64,000 nt of DNA, taken from NCBI RefSeq assembly GCF_000702445.1, contig NZ_JNIF01000003.1, positions 1 to 64,000 on the forward strand, given 5' to 3'. Both the position numbers and the translations under genes were made by a program. The notes beneath the pieces were generated by a model that was not told the origin of the DNA, made no database searches, and saw only the letters and a list, made by a program, of their open reading frames with translations. How positions within the stretch are numbered: position 1 is the stretch's first letter; each line of letters starts with the position of its first letter. The DNA is from Bryobacter aggregatus MPL3 (lineage in GTDB: Bacteria; Acidobacteriota; Terriglobia; Bryobacterales; Bryobacteraceae). Shown here piece after piece: positions 63,238 to 64,000 of the stretch.

Positions 63238-64000
63238 TTGGACTTCTTGGTTTCCTGTTGGGCCTTGGGCGTCTTCGGCGCCTTTGCCTTCTTCTGCTTC
63301 TTCGGCTTGATCAGCGTGCCCTTCGAAATAATCGGCGCATTCGCGTCCGTGGCGGCAGGCGTTTCCGCAGCCGGAGCGGCCTGCGAGGCAGGGGTTTCCG
63401 CGCTGGCCGCGCCAGGAGCCGCTGCATCGGGAGCAGCCGCGCCAGGAGCATTGCGGCGCGCATCCGGGCTCTGGTCAAGCGTCGATGAATCGTTCACCGT
63501 TGACACCGTCACATCAGTCGTTCCAGCCGTCACAGCAGCCGGAATTGGCACATTCACCGGAATCGTCGGGCGAATCGGCGTCATCGAAGGCGTCCCCGAC
63601 TTGGCCGCCAGATGCACGTCCGGACCGCGCTTCAACATGTTCATCACCGGCGCGGTGAGGCCGGGCTTGGTGCGATTCTCGAGCTCATACTTCATCCGCG
63701 CCACGGCAGTCGGGTCAGCATCCGGAACCACCAGTTCCATTTCTTGCAACCGCTTCTTCGCGTCATCGGCATAGGCACTCAGCGGAAACTCGCGTACGAC
63801 TTTTGCAAAAGCTTTGCCGGCACGGTCCTTAAAGCGGGCGCCCATCTTCTGATAAGCATCGCCCAGCTTGAAATTCGCCTCATCCGCACGCGAATACAGC
63901 GGATACTGATCGGCGAGCGCCTGGTAGCGATTGGAACTGGATGCCCAGGACTGCTTCTTGTAATAAAAATCACTGACGCGCATCTCGCCTTCGGCAAGTG
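63234..64000 (-). CDS. bamD: BamD outer-membrane assembly lipoprotein, 3' part only
   Basis: The open frame continues through the window edge at 64000, so the N-terminus with its lipobox is absent. Visible TPR-like helical repeats (SSNRYQALADQYPLYSRADEA, KVVREFPLSAYADDAKK) are typical of BamD. A long Ala/Pro-rich C-terminal tail (about 100 residues) is unusual for the family. BamD is an essential part of the BAM complex. Confidence 0.82.
   Translation of the reverse strand, partial: LAEGEMRVSDFYYKKQSWASSSNRYQALADQYPLYSRADEANFKLGDAYQKMGARFKDRAGKAFAKVVREFPLSAYADDAKKRLQEMELVVPDADPTAVARMKYELENRTKPGLTAPVMNMLKRGPDVHLAAKSGTPSMTPIRPTIPVNVPIPAAVTAGTTDVTVSTVNDSSTLDQSPDARRNAPGAAAPDAAAPGAASAETPASQAAPAAETPAATDANAPIISKGTLIKPKKQKKAKAPKTPKAQQETKKSN

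Overview
The window looks like the end of a long-read contig from a high-GC Acidobacteriota genome. I favour the Bryobacter/Solibacter lineage. The reasons are an ADOP-type MacB permease beside a tRNA, a sigma factor / anti-sigma / HEAT-repeat operon, paired Tat-exported Gfo/Idh/MocA oxidoreductases, a secreted D-aminoacylase, and an FHA-GAF-PP2C regulator. The lineage call is inference from gene content only.

Bases 1-13714 form a giant inverted repeat: 1-6810 is the reverse complement of 6988-13714 around a 177-base unpaired centre (6811-6987). The two arms encode the same genes. The left arm is full of indels between about 1.5 and 5.2 kb, and the right arm is noisy between about 7.0 and 7.66 kb. 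This pattern is what a fold-back chimeric read at a contig end would leave, so the right arm should be read as the real locus and left-arm genes should not be counted as extra copies.

The real locus starts with an ADOP permease gene (5' part only), then tRNA-Arg(TCG), whose 3' end is the attachment site of an integrated element of about 13.5 kb (7882-21443). The element carries a tyrosine integrase, a serine recombinase under a promoter with a LacI-like palindrome in its spacer, a conserved pair of small proteins, two proteins resembling phage ejection/internal virion proteins, a PD-(D/E)XK nuclease, a DnaB-type helicase with a replication-initiation protein, an excisionase-like protein, an unknown 441-aa cargo protein and a frameshifted BRO-type antirepressor. 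No terminase, portal, capsid or tail genes are present, so it is a cryptic prophage or satellite-like element. Beyond its right attachment site lies a decayed second integrase, evidence of an older tandem insertion.

21.9-27.0 kb is a compact sulfur-stress cluster: ArsR-rhodanese regulator, rhodanese-metallo-beta-lactamase (persulfide dioxygenase-like) protein, MFS transporter, OsmC-like protein, exported Cys-rich rhodanese-like protein and an exported CxxCH protein. 27.1-30.2 kb holds an incomplete Tad pilus set (tadC, tadB, cpaB). 30.3-33.9 kb is a translationally coupled sugar/glycan cluster. 33.9-46.1 kb is housekeeping and signalling: an FHA-GAF-PP2C phosphatase, RlmH, AccD, D-aminoacylase, an ABC-F ATPase, a frameshifted beta-lactamase-family protein, an aldo/keto reductase, an alpha/beta hydrolase and the sigma/anti-sigma/HEAT operon. 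46.1-51.4 kb holds a 1005-aa phage-tail-like protein, an M15-type peptidase and an AAA+ ATPase. 51.4-64.0 kb carries a GMC oxidoreductase pair, YihY/BrkB, DoxX, two Gfo/Idh/MocA proteins, NfeD plus a stomatin, a truncated haemoglobin, a Gln-rich membrane protein, YajQ, a response regulator and BamD, which runs off the window.
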